DNA of 64,000 nt from positions 28,109 through 92,108 of the forward strand of contig NZ_FOLB01000014.1 in NCBI RefSeq assembly GCF_900112345.1, written 5' to 3'. The notes under the pieces were generated by a model. That model did no database searches and was not told the DNA's origin. It saw nothing but the letters and a program-made list of their open reading frames with translations. Position 1 is the first letter of the stretch. Each line of letters opens with the position of its first letter. Shown in pieces: positions 34,481 to 43,718 of the stretch. Position numbers and translations under genes: made by a program. The stretch comes from Nocardioides terrae. GTDB taxonomy: Bacteria; Actinomycetota; Actinomycetes; Propionibacteriales; Nocardioidaceae.

Positions 34481-35623
34481 GTGTCCGCCGAGACGCGTGA
34501 CCGGCACAGGCCCAGCCTGCTCGTCGTCCTGCGCGCGTGGGGGCGCATCGGCTGCCTCGGCTTCGGCGGGCCGCCCGCCCACATCCGGCTGCTGCGCGGG
34601 CTCTGTGTCGAGCGGGAGGGCTGGATCGACGCCGACGAGTTCGAGGACGCGATCGCGACCTGCAACCTCCTGCCCGGCCCGTCGTCGACCCAGCTCGCGA
34701 TCTTCACCGCATGGCGGGCACGGGGCCCGGCCGGCGCGGTCGTCGGCGGCCTCGCCTTCATCGTGCCCGGCCTGGTCGTCATCCTCGGACTGGCGGCGCT
34801 CTTCCTGGGCGGACCACCCGCGTGGGTGCTCGGCGCCGGAGCGGGCGCCGGCGCGGCGGTGGCGGCCGTCGCGGTGCAGGCCGGCTGGGGGCTGACCCCG
34901 GCGAGCTGGACCCGCCGGGCCGCCACGGTGCGATGGGTCGGCTACGTCCTCGCGGGTGGTCTCGCGACCGCGCTGCTCGGCCCCTGGGTCGTGGTGGTCC
35001 TGCTGGCGTGCGGGTTCGCGGAGCTCACGCTCCGGCACCCGCCGCGCGACCTCTCCGCGGTCGTGCCGCTCGCGGTCGCCGGAGGCGGCGGCCTCGGTGC
35101 CGGCGTCCTGCTGTCACTGCTGTGGACGTCGCTCAAGGTCGGCGCGCTGTCCTACGGCGGCGGGTTCGTGATCATCCCGCTGATGCAGTCGGACGCGGTC
35201 GCCGAGCACGGTTGGATGAGCGGCCCGGAGTTCCTCAACGCGGTCGCGCTCGGCCAGGTGACGCCGGGGCCGGTCGTGCACACCGTCGCCGTCGTCGGCT
35301 ACGCGGCCGCGGGCCTGGTCGGCGGGATCCTCGCCGCCGTGGTGGCGTTCGGGCCGTCCTTCGCCTTCGTCCTGCTCGGCGGGCGGCACTTCAGCCGGCT
35401 CCGGCAGGACCGGCGCGTCCAGGCGTTCCTCGCCGGTGCCGGGCCGGCGGCGATCGGGGCGATCTACGGCGCCGCCGTGCCGCTCGCCCGGGAGATCTCG
35501 CATCCCTGGCAGTGGGCGGTCCTCGCCGGTGCCGCCGTCGCGCTGCTCGCTCTTCGTCGTGGCGTGGTGGGCGTGCTGGTGACGGCCGCGCTGGTCGGCG
35601 CGGCCGTCACCCTGCTCGGCTGA
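34481..35623 (+). CDS. chrA: Chromate transporter, CHR family (two-domain)
   Basis: A 380-residue membrane protein with two homologous CHR halves. The first half has LGFGGPPAHIRLL and NLLPGPSSTQLA; the second has GALSYGGGFVIIPLMQ and ALGQVTPGPVVHT. These paired GGG and PGP motifs define the CHR superfamily, which exports chromate in characterised members. The GTG at 34481 is chosen because GACAAT (34469-34474) lies six bases upstream; a GTG at 34460 would add seven residues. Its stop abuts the stop of the convergent VOC gene. Confidence 0.9.
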   Translation: MSAETRDRHRPSLLVVLRAWGRIGCLGFGGPPAHIRLLRGLCVEREGWIDADEFEDAIATCNLLPGPSSTQLAIFTAWRARGPAGAVVGGLAFIVPGLVVILGLAALFLGGPPAWVLGAGAGAGAAVAAVAVQAGWGLTPASWTRRAATVRWVGYVLAGGLATALLGPWVVVVLLACGFAELTLRHPPRDLSAVVPLAVAGGGGLGAGVLLSLLWTSLKVGALSYGGGFVIIPLMQSDAVAEHGWMSGPEFLNAVALGQVTPGPVVHTVAVVGYAAAGLVGGILAAVVAFGPSFAFVLLGGRHFSRLRQDRRVQAFLAGAGPAAIGAIYGAAVPLAREISHPWQWAVLAGAAVALLALRRGVVGVLVTAALVGAAVTLLG

Positions 35624-36046
35624 TCAGCCGGCGCCCTCGCCGGCGATGTTGACCATCCACTCGATGCCGAACCGGTCGGTCACCATGCCGAAGTCGTCGC
35701 CCCAGACCTGGCGCTCGAGCGGCATCTTGACGGTGCCGTCGGCGGAGAGCTGCTGCCAGTAGCCGCGCAGCTCGTCGCCGGACCCGGCGTCGCCGCTGAG
35801 GCTGAGGGTGACCTGGGCTCCGGTCGTGAACTCCATGCCGGGCGGAGTGTCGGAGGCGAACAGCGTGTAGCCGCTCGGGGTCTCCAGGGAGGCGTGCATG
35901 ACGAGGTCGGCGCCCGCCGCCCCGGGGTCTCCCATGTCACCGAAGGTGCTGACGAACAGCTCGCCCCCGAAGACCGACTTGTAGAACTCCATCGCGTCGC
36001 GCGCGGTGTCCTTGAATGACAGATAGGGATTCAGCTTGCTGGCCAT
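35624..36046 (-). CDS. VOC-family (PhnB/glyoxalase-like) protein
   Basis: A 140-residue PhnB-type protein beginning MASKLNPYLSFKDTARDAME and FYKSVFGGEL, with WGDDFGMVTDRFGIEWMVN near the C-terminus. Members share the vicinal-oxygen-chelate fold; most have no known substrate. The ATG at 36046 follows a minus-strand TAGCGT by seven bases (leaderless pattern). It is convergent with chrA and in series after the alpha/beta-hydrolase. Confidence 0.88.
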   Translation of the reverse strand: MASKLNPYLSFKDTARDAMEFYKSVFGGELFVSTFGDMGDPGAAGADLVMHASLETPSGYTLFASDTPPGMEFTTGAQVTLSLSGDAGSGDELRGYWQQLSADGTVKMPLERQVWGDDFGMVTDRFGIEWMVNIAGEGAG

Positions 36047-36101
36047 GGTTTCGACGCTAGACCCACCCGCCGACAGCCGACAGGCCCAGCGGGGTGAAGT
36101 G

Positions 36102-36983
36102 TCAGGATCCGACGTAGGCGATGAAGTCGCGCAGGTGCTGCACGACGAGCTCGGGTCGCTGCGCCACGACCCAGTGGTTGCCCGGGATCTCGTGGGCGAC
36201 CAGCACGTCGACGTACGGTGCGGGCGCCTCGCGCTGGAGCCGGCTGGTGACGTGCGGGTCGTGCGTCGGCGCGAGCACCTGCACCGGCACCACGGCCCGG
36301 CCGGGTGCGGGGCGCGCCATCTTGCCGAGGAGGTTGGCGCGGTAGAGCTCGAGGCCGTTGATCAGGTCGCGCGGCGGTCGCCGCTCGGCGCCCGTCGCGT
36401 CACCGCCGCCCGCGTGCGCCGAGTGGGAGACCAGCTTGTCGAGGATCCCCGCCCTGACCAGCGCCTCGGGGAGGAACGGGGCCTGGAACACCCCGATGTA
36501 GTAGGACGACGCGAGCTGCCGCAGGCTGGCCAGCGGGTGGCTGTCGACCCGTCGCAGCCAGTCGGCGGCCATGTCGAGGCTCGGGCCGGAGACGGACGTG
36601 AAGTCGGCGAGCCGGTCGGCGAACCGAGGGTCGGTGACCGCACCCCAGGACTGGATCGAGCCCCAGTCGTGGGCCAGCAGGTGGACCTTCTCGTCGGGAG
36701 CCGTCGCGTCGAGGACGGCCGCGAGGTCGTCGACCAGCTGCGAGATCCGGTAGCCCTCGCGCTTCCTCGGCGCCTCGGACTGCCCGGCCCCACGCACGTC
36801 ATAGGTGACGACGTGGAAGTCGTCGGCGAGCAGCGCGACCACACCGTCCCAGACCGTGTGGTCGTCGGGGTAGCCGTGCACGGCGACGACCGTCGGGTTC
36901 GCGGCGTCGCCGGACTCATAGACGGCCAGGGCGACGCCGTCGGTGGACAGGACGCGGCGCGAGGGTGCGGCTGTGGTGCTCAC
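36102..36983 (-). CDS. Alpha/beta-hydrolase, epoxide-hydrolase-like
   Basis: A 293-residue alpha/beta hydrolase. The oxyanion segment is VHGYPDDHTVWDG, and the nucleophile elbow reads HDWGS with aspartate as nucleophile, as in epoxide hydrolases and haloalkane dehalogenases. The histidine is in IPGNHWVV. A cap domain (about 135-225) separates core halves. The GTG start at 36983 follows minus-strand TAGGCT (36996-36991) by seven bases. Substrate unknown; epoxide hydrolysis is the best inference. Confidence 0.85.
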   Translation of the reverse strand: MSTTAAPSRRVLSTDGVALAVYESGDAANPTVVAVHGYPDDHTVWDGVVALLADDFHVVTYDVRGAGQSEAPRKREGYRISQLVDDLAAVLDATAPDEKVHLLAHDWGSIQSWGAVTDPRFADRLADFTSVSGPSLDMAADWLRRVDSHPLASLRQLASSYYIGVFQAPFLPEALVRAGILDKLVSHSAHAGGGDATGAERRPPRDLINGLELYRANLLGKMARPAPGRAVVPVQVLAPTHDPHVTSRLQREAPAPYVDVLVAHEIPGNHWVVAQRPELVVQHLRDFIAYVGS

Positions 36984-37005
36984 CCGGCTCAGCCTAGGGC
37001 TCGCG

Positions 37006-37647
37006 TCAGCCGCCGACGAGGACCACGTGGAGGGTGCGCGGACCGTGCACGCCCTCGACCCGCTCCAGCTCGATGTCGCTGGTGGCCGAGGGGCCGCTGA
37101 TCCAGGTCAGCGGCCGACCCGCCGTCACCGACCCCACCAGCCGGGACACCGCCTCGGGGACGTCCGCGACCAGGTCGGCCTCGCGGACCACGCAGACGTG
37201 CAGGTCGGGCACGAGCGACAGAGCCCGGCGACCCTGGCCGGGGCCGTGGTCGAGCACGATCGTGCCGGTGACCGCGATCCCGACGGTCGATCCGGTGACC
37301 ACCGCCGCGACCCGGTCGAGCGCCGTCGCGTCGAGGGACTCGTCGTGGACGACCTGGAGGCCTGCGGGCAGCCACTCCTCGGGGAGCCCGTCCGGGACGA
37401 CGACGGAGTCCGCGCCTTCGATCGCCTCGGCGACCGCCACGGCGACGCCGCTCGGCGCCACTCGGACCACCGTCGCGCGGTAGTCGGCGACCCGCTCCGC
37501 GAACAGGGCCGGTACGTCGGCCACAGCTGCCCCGTGACCGTACGCCCGTGCGGGCGGATCGGCCGGGGTCGCCTCCGCCAGGGCGGCGCGGACCCGGGCG
37601 AGGACCGCCTCACGCGCGCTGGTCGGGCCGCTCGTCGCGTCGCTCAT
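37006..37647 (-). CDS. lutC: Lactate utilisation protein C (LUD domain)
   Basis: A 213-residue LUD-domain protein, third component of the LutABC lactate oxidase that converts L-lactate to pyruvate. Conserved stretches include TGTIVLDHGPGQGRRALSLVPDLHVCVV and the C-terminal TWISGPSATSDIELERVEGVHGP segment. The ATG overlaps the lutB stop (ATGA). Confidence 0.94.
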   Translation of the reverse strand: MSDATSGPTSAREAVLARVRAALAEATPADPPARAYGHGAAVADVPALFAERVADYRATVVRVAPSGVAVAVAEAIEGADSVVVPDGLPEEWLPAGLQVVHDESLDATALDRVAAVVTGSTVGIAVTGTIVLDHGPGQGRRALSLVPDLHVCVVREADLVADVPEAVSRLVGSVTAGRPLTWISGPSATSDIELERVEGVHGPRTLHVVLVGG

Positions 37648-39083
37648 CCGCGCTCCCTCTTCCACCAGGTCCGGAACGTCTCCTCGGGCGGGGTCGGCGC
37701 GTCGCGGGCGTCGGTCCAGGCCGACAGCGGACCCGGCAGCCGGCCCAGCGACGTGCGCCTGCGGAGCAGCCGGCCGCCCAGCTCGCTGCCCTTCTGCGCG
37801 CGCTCGAGGCGGTCGGCGTCGCCCAGCACCCAGGCCATCCCCTTCATCGCGATCTCCTCGCCCGACGGCAGGCCGCCGCGCTTCTCGTCGACGACGCGGG
37901 TGCGCAGCCGGACGAGCAGGTCGGGGATCTGGATGCGGACCGGGCAGGCGTCGAAGCAGGCGCCGCACAGCGACGAGGCGTAGGGCAGCGACTTGTCCAC
38001 TGCGGACGACGTGCCGCGGATGAGCGGGTTGAGCACGGCGCCGATCGGGCCGGGGTAGACCGACCCGTAGGCGTGGCCACCGACCCGCTCGTAGACCGGA
38101 CAGACGTTGAGGCAGGCCGAGCAGCGGATGCAGCGCAGGGCCTGACGGTCCAGGTCGTCGGCGAGCGCGGAGGTCCGGCCGTTGTCGAGCAGCACGACGT
38201 GGACGTCCTGCGGCCCGTCGCCCGGGGTCACGCCCGTCCACATCGACGTGTAGGGGTTCATCCGCTCGCCGGTCGACGAGCGCGGCAGCAGCTGGAGCAT
38301 GACCTCGAGGTCGGCGACGGTGGGGAGCACCTTCTCGATGCCCACCACGCTGATCAGCGTCTCGGGCAGGGTCAGGCACATCCGGCCGTTGCCCTCGGAC
38401 TCGACCACGACGAGTGTGCCGGTCTCGGCGACCGCGAAGTTCGCCCCCGAGATGGCGACCTTCGCACGGAGGAACTTCTCGCGCAGGTGCGTGCGCGCCG
38501 CCTCGGCCAGCTCGCGCGGCTCGGACGTCAGGCCGGCCGGGGCCGGCTCGCCGACCGCACCCATCTCGCGCAGGAAGATCTCGCGGATCTCGGCACGGTT
38601 GCGGTGGATGGCCGGGACGAGGATGTGGCTCGGTCGGTCGTGCCCGAGCTGCACGATCAGCTCGGCCAGGTCGGTCTCCCAGGCGTCGATGCCGGCCGCC
38701 TCGAGCGCCTCGTTGAGCTCGATCTCCTGGGTGGCCATCGACTTGACCTTGACCACCTCCTGGGAGCCGGTCGCCCTGACCAGGTCGACCACGATCCGGT
38801 TGGCCTCCGCGGCGTCGCTCGCCCAATGCACGGTCGCGCCGGCCCGGGTGAGGGACTCCTCGAGCTGCTCGAGGTAGGTGTCGAGGTGGGTGAGCACGTG
38901 GTCCTTGATGGCGGCCCCGGCGACCCGAAGCTCCTCCCAGTCGTCCACCTCGGCGACGACGCGGGCGCGCTTGTCGCGGATCGTGTGCGTCGCGTGCCGG
39001 AGGTTGCGGCGCTGCTGGGCGTTGCCGAGCGCCTCCCGGGCGGCGGTCGGGAAGGCGGGCATCCCGACGAACGTCGCGCTCAT
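37644..39083 (-). CDS. lutB: Lactate utilisation iron-sulfur protein B
   Basis: A 479-residue protein with an N-terminal LUD domain (about 60-290) and a C-terminal ferredoxin-like domain carrying two [4Fe-4S] motifs, CIRCSACLNVCP and CGACFDACP. It passes electrons from lactate within LutABC. The ATG at 39083 overlaps the lutA stop. Length is normal for the family. Confidence 0.95.
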   Translation of the reverse strand: MSATFVGMPAFPTAAREALGNAQQRRNLRHATHTIRDKRARVVAEVDDWEELRVAGAAIKDHVLTHLDTYLEQLEESLTRAGATVHWASDAAEANRIVVDLVRATGSQEVVKVKSMATQEIELNEALEAAGIDAWETDLAELIVQLGHDRPSHILVPAIHRNRAEIREIFLREMGAVGEPAPAGLTSEPRELAEAARTHLREKFLRAKVAISGANFAVAETGTLVVVESEGNGRMCLTLPETLISVVGIEKVLPTVADLEVMLQLLPRSSTGERMNPYTSMWTGVTPGDGPQDVHVVLLDNGRTSALADDLDRQALRCIRCSACLNVCPVYERVGGHAYGSVYPGPIGAVLNPLIRGTSSAVDKSLPYASSLCGACFDACPVRIQIPDLLVRLRTRVVDEKRGGLPSGEEIAMKGMAWVLGDADRLERAQKGSELGGRLLRRRTSLGRLPGPLSAWTDARDAPTPPEETFRTWWKRERG

Positions 39084-39859
39084 CGCTGTCCCCGACCCGT
39101 CGCGCCCGGCTCGTGCGACTGCGCGCGGTCCACCTCGGTGGAGGCGAGCACCTCCGCCAGGTGCATCACGCGTACGCCGGCCCGCTGCCTGTCCAGCAGG
39201 CCGCCGACGTGCGCCAGGCAGCTGTTGTCGCCCGCCACCAGCACCTCGGCCCCCGTCGCGCGGACATGGGCCGCCTTGTCCGAGCCCATCGCTACCGACG
39301 TGTCGGCGTTCTTCAGGGCGAAGGTGCCGCCGAAGCCACAGCACTCCTCGGCGCCGGGCAGCTCGACCAGGTCGATGCCGCGGACGGCCCGCAGCAGCTG
39401 CAGCGGCTTGTCGCCGACCCGCAGCATGCGCAACGAGTGACAGGTCGGGTGGTAGGTCACCCGGTGCGGGAAGGCGGCCCCGACGTCGGTCACCCCGAGT
39501 ACGTCGACCAGGAACTCGCTCAGCTCGTGCACCTTGCCCGCGCCGGCGGAGGCGCGCAGCGCCAGGTCCGGCCGGCCGCAGTCCCTCGCCACGCCGGCGT
39601 GCTGGTGGCGCACGGAGCCGACGCACGACCCGGACGGAGCGACCACGGCGTCGTACGGCTCGAAGACGTCGGCGAACCGCTCGACCAGGCCGACCGCCTC
39701 GCGGGCGTAGCCGGTGTTGGTCAGCATCTGGCCGCAGCAGGTCTGCTCGAGCGGGAACTCGACCGTGCAGCCGAGCCGCTCCAGGATCGTGACGACCGCC
39801 CGGGGCGTCTCGGGCCACATGGTGTCGTTGAAGCAGGTCGCGAACAGGGCGACGCGCAC
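39080..39859 (-). CDS. lutA: Lactate utilisation (Fe-S) oxidoreductase A
   Basis: A 259-residue protein with two CCG domains, TCCGQM and ECCGFGG, which bind a non-cubane iron-sulfur cluster as in heterodisulfide reductase subunits. It is the first gene of lutABC. The GTG at 39859 is chosen because AGGAGG precedes it. The divergent regulator gene and the palindrome at 39885-39899 lie upstream. Confidence 0.95.
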   Translation of the reverse strand: MRVALFATCFNDTMWPETPRAVVTILERLGCTVEFPLEQTCCGQMLTNTGYAREAVGLVERFADVFEPYDAVVAPSGSCVGSVRHQHAGVARDCGRPDLALRASAGAGKVHELSEFLVDVLGVTDVGAAFPHRVTYHPTCHSLRMLRVGDKPLQLLRAVRGIDLVELPGAEECCGFGGTFALKNADTSVAMGSDKAAHVRATGAEVLVAGDNSCLAHVGGLLDRQRAGVRVMHLAEVLASTEVDRAQSHEPGATGRGQR

Positions 39860-39884
39860 CGTTACCTCCTCAGGCCGACCTTTC

Positions 39885-39899
39885 TGTGGTCTGACCACA
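39885..39899. promoter_or_regulatory. FadR/GntR-type operator between lutA and its regulator
   Basis: TGTGGTC-T-GACCACA is a perfect inverted repeat containing the TGGTCTGACCA core typical of FadR-subfamily GntR regulators such as LldR. It lies 25 bases before both lutA and the divergent regulator and so can control both. Confidence 0.85.
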
Positions 39900-39923
39900 T
39901 GCGGCGACAGTAGGGTGAGCGCC

Positions 39924-40691
39924 GTGAGTGACGCAAGCGCGGAGGACGTCTGGCGGCCCGTCACCCGGGTGCGCGCCTACCAGCACGTCGTCGACCAGGT
40001 CGAGGAGCAGATCCTCGCCGGCACGCTCAAGGTCGGCGACCGGCTCCCCGGCGAGCGCGATCTCGCCACGCGGATGCAGGTCTCGAGGGCCGCGGTGCGT
40101 GAGGCGATGCGGACGCTCGAGGCGCACGGCGTCGTTCGCCCCGCGGTCGGCTCCGGCGCCGACGCGGGCACCGTCGTCTCGGCGATGCCGTCGGAGGCGC
40201 TCACCCGGCTGCTGCGCGTGCACGTGGCACTGGCGAACTTCCCGGTCGCGGACGTCGTCGACGCGCGCTGCATGCTCGAGCGCTCGAGCGCGACACTGGC
40301 CGCCGGCCGCGCGACCCCGGCGGCGCTGAGCGCGGTCGCCGCGCCGCTCGCGGCGATGGAGGCGACGGAGGCCCTCGACCGAAGTCGAGCCGGCGACGGC
40401 CACCCCGACGGACGGCAGGCCTACAACGACCTGGACACCGCCTTCCACATCGCCATCGCGGAGGCGGGCGGCAACCGACTGGTCGCGGACATCACGATCG
40501 CGATCCGCGAGGCCATGCGTCGGCCGATCCTGGAGGGCCTCGAACGGCTCGGCGAGGAGTGGCCGGCCGTACGCCGCCGGCTGTCCCAGGAGCACCGCGG
40601 CGTCTTCGAGGCGATCGCGGTGGGCGACGGCGTACGCGCGGCCGACCTGGTCGAGGCACACATCCGCTCGGCGCACGCGCGCCTCTCCTGA
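39924..40691 (+). CDS. FadR-subfamily GntR regulator of lactate utilisation
   Basis: A 255-residue repressor-type regulator. The winged helix (about 20-85) has GDRLPGERDLATRMQVSRAAVREAMRTLEAHGVV; the C-terminal FCD ligand domain has DTAFHIAIAEAGGNRL with metal-binding histidines. LldR-type regulators respond to lactate. GTG 39924 follows TAGGGT (39911-39916) by seven bases, so it is probably leaderless. It is divergent from lutABC and shares the operator at 39885-39899. Confidence 0.9.
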   Translation: MSDASAEDVWRPVTRVRAYQHVVDQVEEQILAGTLKVGDRLPGERDLATRMQVSRAAVREAMRTLEAHGVVRPAVGSGADAGTVVSAMPSEALTRLLRVHVALANFPVADVVDARCMLERSSATLAAGRATPAALSAVAAPLAAMEATEALDRSRAGDGHPDGRQAYNDLDTAFHIAIAEAGGNRLVADITIAIREAMRRPILEGLERLGEEWPAVRRRLSQEHRGVFEAIAVGDGVRAADLVEAHIRSAHARLS

Positions 40692-40734
40692 GCCGCCTGT
40701 GCCGAGCCCTCCGCCGACTGGTGCAGGGGACCGG

Positions 40735-41637
40735 TCAGGCTGTCCGCTCGCGGAGCGGGTCGGTCGCCGATCCGGAGGCTGCGGGCGGCTGCGGCGTCCA
40801 ACCCGGCGGGCGGAAGAGGTAGCCCAACCGGTCCCGCCAGGTGTCGGCCGTCCTGACGTCGCGCCAGAGGTCGGCGTAGTGGCCGTACTGCAGCTCGATC
40901 AGGTTGTAGGTGTCGACCTGGTGGGTCAGGCCGTAGCGCGGCCGGTGCAGCTCGGGCTGGAAGGTGCCGAAGATGCGGTCCCAGACGATGAGGATGCCGG
41001 CGTAGTTCCTGTCCAGGTAGATCGGGTCCGAGCCGTGGTGGACGCGGTGGTGCGACGGTGTGTTGAAGACGACCTCGATCGGTCGCGGCAGCCGGTCGAT
41101 CGTCTCGGTGTGGACGAAGAACTGGTAGATGAGGTTGATGCCGAAGGCGAAGTAGATCGCCCACGGCGCGACGCCGAGGATCGGCAGCGGCAGCCAGAAG
41201 AAGAAGTCGAACCACGGGTTCCACTTCTGTCGCAGCGCGGTCGAGAAGTTCATGTACTCCGAGGAGTGGTGCGCCTGGTGGGCGGCCCAGCCGACGCGGG
41301 CGCGATGCACGAAGCGGTGCTGCCAGTAGTAGGCGAGGTCGACGGCCAGCACCATCACCACCCACGACCACCAGGTGTCGGTGGGCAGGTGGGCGAGCGC
41401 GAGGTGGTCGTAGAGCCACACGAACACGACGAAGCTGGCGACCTTGAGCAGCAGGGAGGTCACCAGCGACCCGAGCCCCATGAGCAGCGAGGTCCGCGCG
41501 TCCTTGAGGGCGTAGCCCGTCATGTTGTCGTCGTGGTCGAGCCACCGCAGCGCCGCCAGCTCGAGGGCGATGCTCAGGACGAAGAACGGGATCGCGAACG
41601 TGACCGGGTTCTCGGCCGGGTCGAGCAGCTCATGCAT
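40735..41637 (-). CDS. Sterol desaturase/fatty acid hydroxylase family protein
   Basis: A 300-residue membrane di-iron enzyme with about five helices. The histidine boxes are HRFVH, HQAHH and HHRVHH, followed by a fourth histidine region, placing it in the fatty acid hydroxylase superfamily. Natural substrate unknown; sterol-like or carotenoid/lipid hydroxylation is possible. It is divergent from a TetR regulator with an inverted repeat between them, which suggests control by that regulator. Confidence 0.9.
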   Translation of the reverse strand: MHELLDPAENPVTFAIPFFVLSIALELAALRWLDHDDNMTGYALKDARTSLLMGLGSLVTSLLLKVASFVVFVWLYDHLALAHLPTDTWWSWVVMVLAVDLAYYWQHRFVHRARVGWAAHQAHHSSEYMNFSTALRQKWNPWFDFFFWLPLPILGVAPWAIYFAFGINLIYQFFVHTETIDRLPRPIEVVFNTPSHHRVHHGSDPIYLDRNYAGILIVWDRIFGTFQPELHRPRYGLTHQVDTYNLIELQYGHYADLWRDVRTADTWRDRLGYLFRPPGWTPQPPAASGSATDPLRERTA

Positions 41638-41648
41638 CAGGCTTCCTC

Positions 41649-41668
41649 ACTCAATATGACTTCTGAGT
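41649..41668. promoter_or_regulatory. Inverted repeat between desaturase and TetR gene
   Basis: ACTCA and TGAGT arms separated by ten bases lie 11 bases upstream of the desaturase ATG. The shared 71-base region also carries TAGGAT (41697-41702), the likely leaderless -10 of the TetR gene. It is a candidate operator. Confidence 0.45.
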
Positions 41669-41708
41669 AAGTTACCTCCGGTTCACATCGGCTGTCTAGG
41701 ATCCCCCC

Positions 41709-42362
41709 ATGCCTCGACCCACCGTCGCCCGACGCTCGAACGCCGGCACGAAGGGCGTCCCGCGGGCCGAGCGGGAGGGGCAGATCGTCCAGGTCGCCAC
41801 CGAGGTCTTCGGCACGCTGGGCTTCGCCGCCACGTCGGTCGCCGACGTCGCCGATCGCGCGGGGATCTCCAAGCCGCTGATCTACAACTACTTCGGCTCC
41901 AAGGAGGGCCTCTTCAGCGCGTGCCTGCACCGCGCCGGCGCGATCCTGGCCGGTGAGCTGGAGCGGGTCGCCCGCGGCGACGCCGTCGGCCTCGAGCGGG
42001 CGCTGCGCACGCTGGAGGGCCTCTTCACGCTGCTCGAGCCGCAGCCGTGGATCTGGCGACTCTTCTTCGACCCGACCGTCCCGCGCGGGGAGGAGGGCAT
42101 CGCCGCCGAGATCGCGCTCTACACCGACCGCATCACGGCGCTCGCCGACCAGGGCGTCGGCGAGATGCTTCGACTGGCCGGCGCCGACGACCCGCTCGAC
42201 GTCGCAGCGCTGACGGCGGTCTGGCTCGCCGTGGCCGACTCACTGGTGACCTGGTGGCTGGACCACCCCGACGAGACGCCGGCCTCGATGACCGAGAGGT
42301 GCGTCAGGCTCTTCGGCGTCGTGCTGGGTGCGCCGCTCCCGGCCCACGTCACGGCAGACTGA
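41709..42362 (+). CDS. TetR/AcrR-family regulator
   Basis: A 217-residue regulator with an N-terminal helix-turn-helix: ATEVFGTLGFAATSVADVADRAGISKPLIYNYFGSKEGLF. The C-terminal ligand-binding part is helical and typical in size. ATG 41709 follows TAGGAT by six bases. It is divergent from the sterol-desaturase-family gene and directly upstream of the FMN oxidase gene (5-base gap), so it may control both. Confidence 0.93.
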   Translation: MPRPTVARRSNAGTKGVPRAEREGQIVQVATEVFGTLGFAATSVADVADRAGISKPLIYNYFGSKEGLFSACLHRAGAILAGELERVARGDAVGLERALRTLEGLFTLLEPQPWIWRLFFDPTVPRGEEGIAAEIALYTDRITALADQGVGEMLRLAGADDPLDVAALTAVWLAVADSLVTWWLDHPDETPASMTERCVRLFGVVLGAPLPAHVTAD

Positions 42363-42367
42363 CGCCC

Positions 42368-43663
42368 GTGAGCAGCCTCTCCACTCCGCGCACCAGCATC
42401 GGGCGCGACATCCAGGGCCGCATCTACCGCGCCGGCGTCTTCGGCCACCGGCCGGTCGTCCCGGTCGAGCCGGCCGCTCTCGAGGCGGCCGCACGACGCG
42501 TGATGGGCAAGGAGGCGTGGGCGTACGTCGCCGGAGGAGCCGGCCAGCACCGCACCGTCGCCGCCAACGTCGACGCCTTCGCGCGGCACCGGATCGTGCC
42601 GCGGATGCTCGTCGACGTCGCGTCCCGGTCGCTGGAGACGACGCTGCTCGGCCGCACCCTGCCCGCCCCGCTGCTGCTCGCGCCCATCGGCGTCCTGGAG
42701 ATGGCCCACGCCGAGGCCGAGTACGCGGTCGCTCGCGCGGCCCGCTCGCTCGGGATCCCGATGGTCATCTCCACGCAGGGCAGCGTGCCGATGGAGGAGA
42801 CCGCCCGGACGCTCGGGGACTCCCCGCGGCTGTTCCAGCTCTACTGGAGCAGCGACGAAGCCGTCGTACGGTCCTTCGTCGAGCGCGCGGAGGCGATCGG
42901 CTCCGACGCGATCGTCGTCACCCTGGACACCCACATGCTCGGATGGCGGACGCAGGACCTCGACCTCGGCTACCTGCCGTTCGCGCGCGGCGAGGGGATC
43001 GCGCAGTACCTCTCCGACCCGACCTTCCGCGCCCTCGCGGCGGCGCGCCCGGCCTCGACCGAGCCGACGCCGCGCCCGACGGTGGCCGCGGTGAGGTCGC
43101 TGCTCTCGATGGTGCGCCACCACGCCCGGTGGGGCGGATCGGCGTCGTTCCGCGAGAGCCTGCGCTCACCGCTCCCGCGGGCGTCGGTGGAGACGTTCCT
43201 CGAGGTCTTCTCGCGCTCGGACCTGACCTGGGCCGACCTGGCCCGGCTGCGCACGATGACCTCGCTGCCGATCCTCGTGAAGGGGGTCCAGCACCCGGCC
43301 GACGCCCGGCTCGCCCTCGAGCACGGCGTCGACGGCCTCGTCGTCTCCAACCACGGCGGCCGTCAGGTCGACAACGCGATCGCCTCCCTCGACGCGTTGC
43401 CGGCCGTCGTCGAGGAGATCGACGGCCGGGTCCCGGTCCTCTTCGACAGCGGGGTGCGGAGCGGTGCCGACGTCGCCGTCGCCCTCGCGCTCGGTGCCGA
43501 CGCGGTGCTGCTCGGCCGGCCGTGGGTCTACGGCCTCGCGCTCGCCGGCGAGGCCGGGGTGCGGGCCGTGCTCGAGCATCTGCTGGCCGAGCTCGACCTG
43601 ACGATGGGACTCGCCGGAGTGTCCTCCATCGAGGCGATCGGCCGCGACCTGCTCGACAGTTGA
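42368..43663 (+). CDS. FMN-dependent alpha-hydroxy-acid oxidase/dehydrogenase
   Basis: A 431-residue TIM-barrel flavoenzyme of the lactate oxidase/monooxygenase group. Motifs are [21 protein letters not shown], the FMN-binding lysine in [12 protein letters not shown], the catalytic histidine and arginine in SNHGGRQ, and the FMN-phosphate loop [11 protein letters not shown]. It oxidises a 2-hydroxy acid such as lactate or mandelate; the exact substrate is not clear. It is cotranscribed with the TetR gene (GTG five bases after the stop). Confidence 0.9.
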   Translation: MSSLSTPRTSIGRDIQGRIYRAGVFGHRPVVPVEPAALEAAARRVMGKEAWAYVAGGAGQHRTVAANVDAFARHRIVPRMLVDVASRSLETTLLGRTLPAPLLLAPIGVLEMAHAEAEYAVARAARSLGIPMVISTQGSVPMEETARTLGDSPRLFQLYWSSDEAVVRSFVERAEAIGSDAIVVTLDTHMLGWRTQDLDLGYLPFARGEGIAQYLSDPTFRALAAARPASTEPTPRPTVAAVRSLLSMVRHHARWGGSASFRESLRSPLPRASVETFLEVFSRSDLTWADLARLRTMTSLPILVKGVQHPADARLALEHGVDGLVVSNHGGRQVDNAIASLDALPAVVEEIDGRVPVLFDSGVRSGADVAVALALGADAVLLGRPWVYGLALAGEAGVRAVLEHLLAELDLTMGLAGVSSIEAIGRDLLDS

Positions 43664-43669
43664 GTGCCT

Positions 43670-43689
43670 CGACCACCCCTGGGTGGTCG
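43670..43689. promoter_or_regulatory. Palindrome before the aldo/keto reductase gene
   Basis: CGACCACCC-CT-GGGTGGTCG is a perfect inverted repeat 7 bases after the FMN-oxidase stop and 16 bases before the TAGGCT promoter hexamer. It may be a terminator for the upstream gene, an operator for the downstream one, or both. Confidence 0.5.
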
Positions 43690-43718
43690 GCGTACTCAAG
43701 CCTCCTAGGCTGGGGCTC

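Noticed and set aside
36943..37983. 346-codon plus-strand frame opposite lutC/lutB
   Set aside because: Antisense to two well-supported genes, with Arg/Asp/Gly-rich low-complexity sequence.
37006..38826. Extended frame continuing upstream of lutC through lutB
   Set aside because: lutC begins at ATG 37647 with an ATGA overlap; the upstream part is an out-of-frame shadow of lutB.
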